This document shows positions 62,701 through 64,000 of a DNA stretch of 64,000 nt, piece after piece. A model generated the notes under the pieces. That model was not told the origin of the DNA and did not search any database. It was given only the letters and a program-made list of their open reading frames with translations. This DNA is from Metallyticus violacea. Its lineage: Eukaryota; Arthropoda; Insecta; Mantodea; Metallyticidae. The stretch covers positions 83,354,001 through 83,418,000 of the forward strand of contig CM060835.1 of assembly GCA_030762175.1 (NCBI GenBank), read 5' to 3'. Each line of letters opens with the position of its first letter. Within the stretch, counting starts at the first letter, position 1. A program made the position numbers and the translations under genes.

Positions 62701-63225
62701 TAAAGTAATCACGGGAGATATTTCTAAACGGAATAAAGTAATCACGGGAGATATTTCTAAACGGAATAAAGTAATCAAGGGAAATGTTTCTAAACGGAAT
62801 AAAGTAATCACGGGAGATATTTCTAAACGGAATAAAGTAATCAAGGGAAATGTTTCTAAACGGAATAAAGTAATCACGGGAGATATTTCTAAACGGAATA
62901 AAGTAATCAAGGGAAATATTTCTAAACGGAATAAAGTAATCAAGGGAAATGTTTCTAAACGGAATAAAGTAATCAAGGGAAATGTTTCTAAACGGAATAA
63001 AGTAATCAAGGGAAATTTTTCTAAACGGAATAAAGTAATCAAGGGAAATATTTCTAAACGGAATAAAGTAATCACGGGAGATATTTCTAAACGGAATAAA
63101 GTAATCACGGTAGATGTTTCTAAACGGAATAGAGTAATCACGGTAGATGTTTCTAAACGGAATAAAGTAATCAATGGAGATATTTCTAAACGGAATAAAG
63201 TAATCAAGGGAAATGTTTCTAAACG
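59738..63225. repeat. 33-bp minisatellite, 105 units, with 40+40+25 higher-order blocks
   Basis: The unit is 33 bp ('ggaataaagtaatcaagg' + 'gagatatttctaaac'). Starting at 59738 the array holds 105 whole units to 63224. Units 40 (61025-61068) and 80 (62356-62399) are 44 bp because of an inserted 'acatgggaatt' / 'acacgggaatt' after 'gggagat'; they start exactly 1331 bp apart. Three linked variants dominate: aag+gagatatt, acg+gagatatt and aag+gaaatgtt. The ordered run of variant units around the 'aaagcaatcac' and 'aaagcaatcaa' types recurs in all three blocks with small unit gains or losses. Because 33 is a multiple of 3, one plus frame (11-residue 'NKVIKGDISKR') and two minus frames stay open for up to 493 codons. 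I see no sign that any is a gene. Confidence 0.97.
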
Positions 63226-64000
63226 TGCACGAACGCGTCATTCTTTCGCAAGTGAACGGAGTTGATATCGCCTTCCCTCTCCTGGAAAGTTTGTGCACCG
63301 CTGCGTTAGAGGGATGGATGGTCAGCTCGATGTTGCATCGCCTAGTGCGATGCGAATGTTACCCATGTCCTGTTTCACGAAGCTCTTGGAGCTAGTAAAA
63401 TTGTCTTCATTCTATTATTATTTGTGTGTTTTACAAGTGTGTGTTTCTAGAACTTACCAGCGCAAACTGCAGATTACAAGTCTGACAGACTGATATTATG
63501 AACGTGCGGTTTTGTTTTATCAATTTTACACAAATATGTGGTCTTGTAATTGCGTATTGTTAACTAGTGGAATTCTACCGGTGAATCTCGAATAGTGAGT
63601 TTACATACTGGTGTACATATTTTAGGGTAGATATTGATTCTATCATTTAAGCTCCACGCTTTTTAGTAATAGAGCCCATTAAAGTTATGTAATTTGTAAT
63701 CTCAAATCCACCATCCATTCCCGTACTTCTTGATTTATCCATTTTCCTCTGAAAAATACGATAAAAACTGAGCTAATTACACCATTATGGTAGATAATAA
63801 TATGAATGTATAATAAATACACTTACTGTTGTAGCTTTCTTGCCAAAATTTTCCCCTCATATATGCGTAAACTTTCTTCTATGTAATAAACTCCAACGCT
63901 TTTACTATTTGCTTTATTATTTTCCACATTTCGGCTTTGTCTTTATGCGTAATTTTGTCGGCGAATTGCCCAAGTAATTTTTCTTTATGCTCGTTAATTA
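63226..64000. other. Unassigned sequence
   Basis: Just beyond the array is a GC-richer patch (63226-63400) without LINE or other recognisable motifs, then AT-rich sequence. Confidence 0.55.

Noticed and set aside
59738..63225. Array of short repeats resembling CRISPR
   Set aside because: Units are contiguous with no unique spacers, and the host is eukaryotic.

Overview
This window looks like non-genic DNA from a large, repeat-rich insect genome. The reasons are AT-rich sequence with no long conserved open frame, four tRNA-derived SINE families, many decayed mariner/Tc1 transposases, jockey-type and RTE-like non-LTR retrotransposon fragments, poly(A) and (TAA)n/(CATT)n tails, and abundant microsatellites. 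The mix would suit a polyneopteran (cockroach, cricket or katydid type), but I cannot fix the order. I find no confident host protein-coding gene, no functional tRNA or rRNA gene, no CRISPR and nothing prokaryotic. Nearly every open frame is chance, simple repeat or transposon debris.

Layout. 1-1256: a dispersed element with internal satellite-like monomers (family E; further copies at 15495-17010 and, inverted, 32640-33040). 1257-1655: a poly(A)-ended retrocopy-like block. 2092-27786: SINEs of families A, B and C, among mariner remnants at 7343, 13439 and 19890 and a doubtful two-exon candidate at 21219-22362. 27787-34304: mostly unassigned, with an antisense LINE reverse-transcriptase fragment near 29880-30300. 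34305-42085: two copies of a long SINE (family D), a mariner-like remnant and two related LINE 3' ends. 42353-45157: a transposon cluster of an internally deleted mariner, a second mariner subfamily and the terminus of a pogo/Tigger-like element. 45160-51329: mostly unassigned, with a possible 51-bp GC-rich exon at 49212. 51330-58656: densely nested region where two family C SINEs sit inside two different mariner copies with clear target-site duplications, plus Tc1-like and hAT-like fragments.

58750-63225: an antisense jockey-like LINE whose reverse-transcriptase domain abuts a 3.5-kb minisatellite. The array is 105 units of 33 bp, two of them lengthened to 44 bp by the same 11-bp insertion exactly 1331 bp apart, so it divides into blocks of 40, 40 and 25 units.

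No genes act together here. The content is a record of transposition: non-autonomous SINEs presumably mobilised by LINEs, and DNA transposons dead through deletion, frameshift and loss of catalytic residues. Family names rest on protein motifs and repeat structure read by eye; no database was searched.
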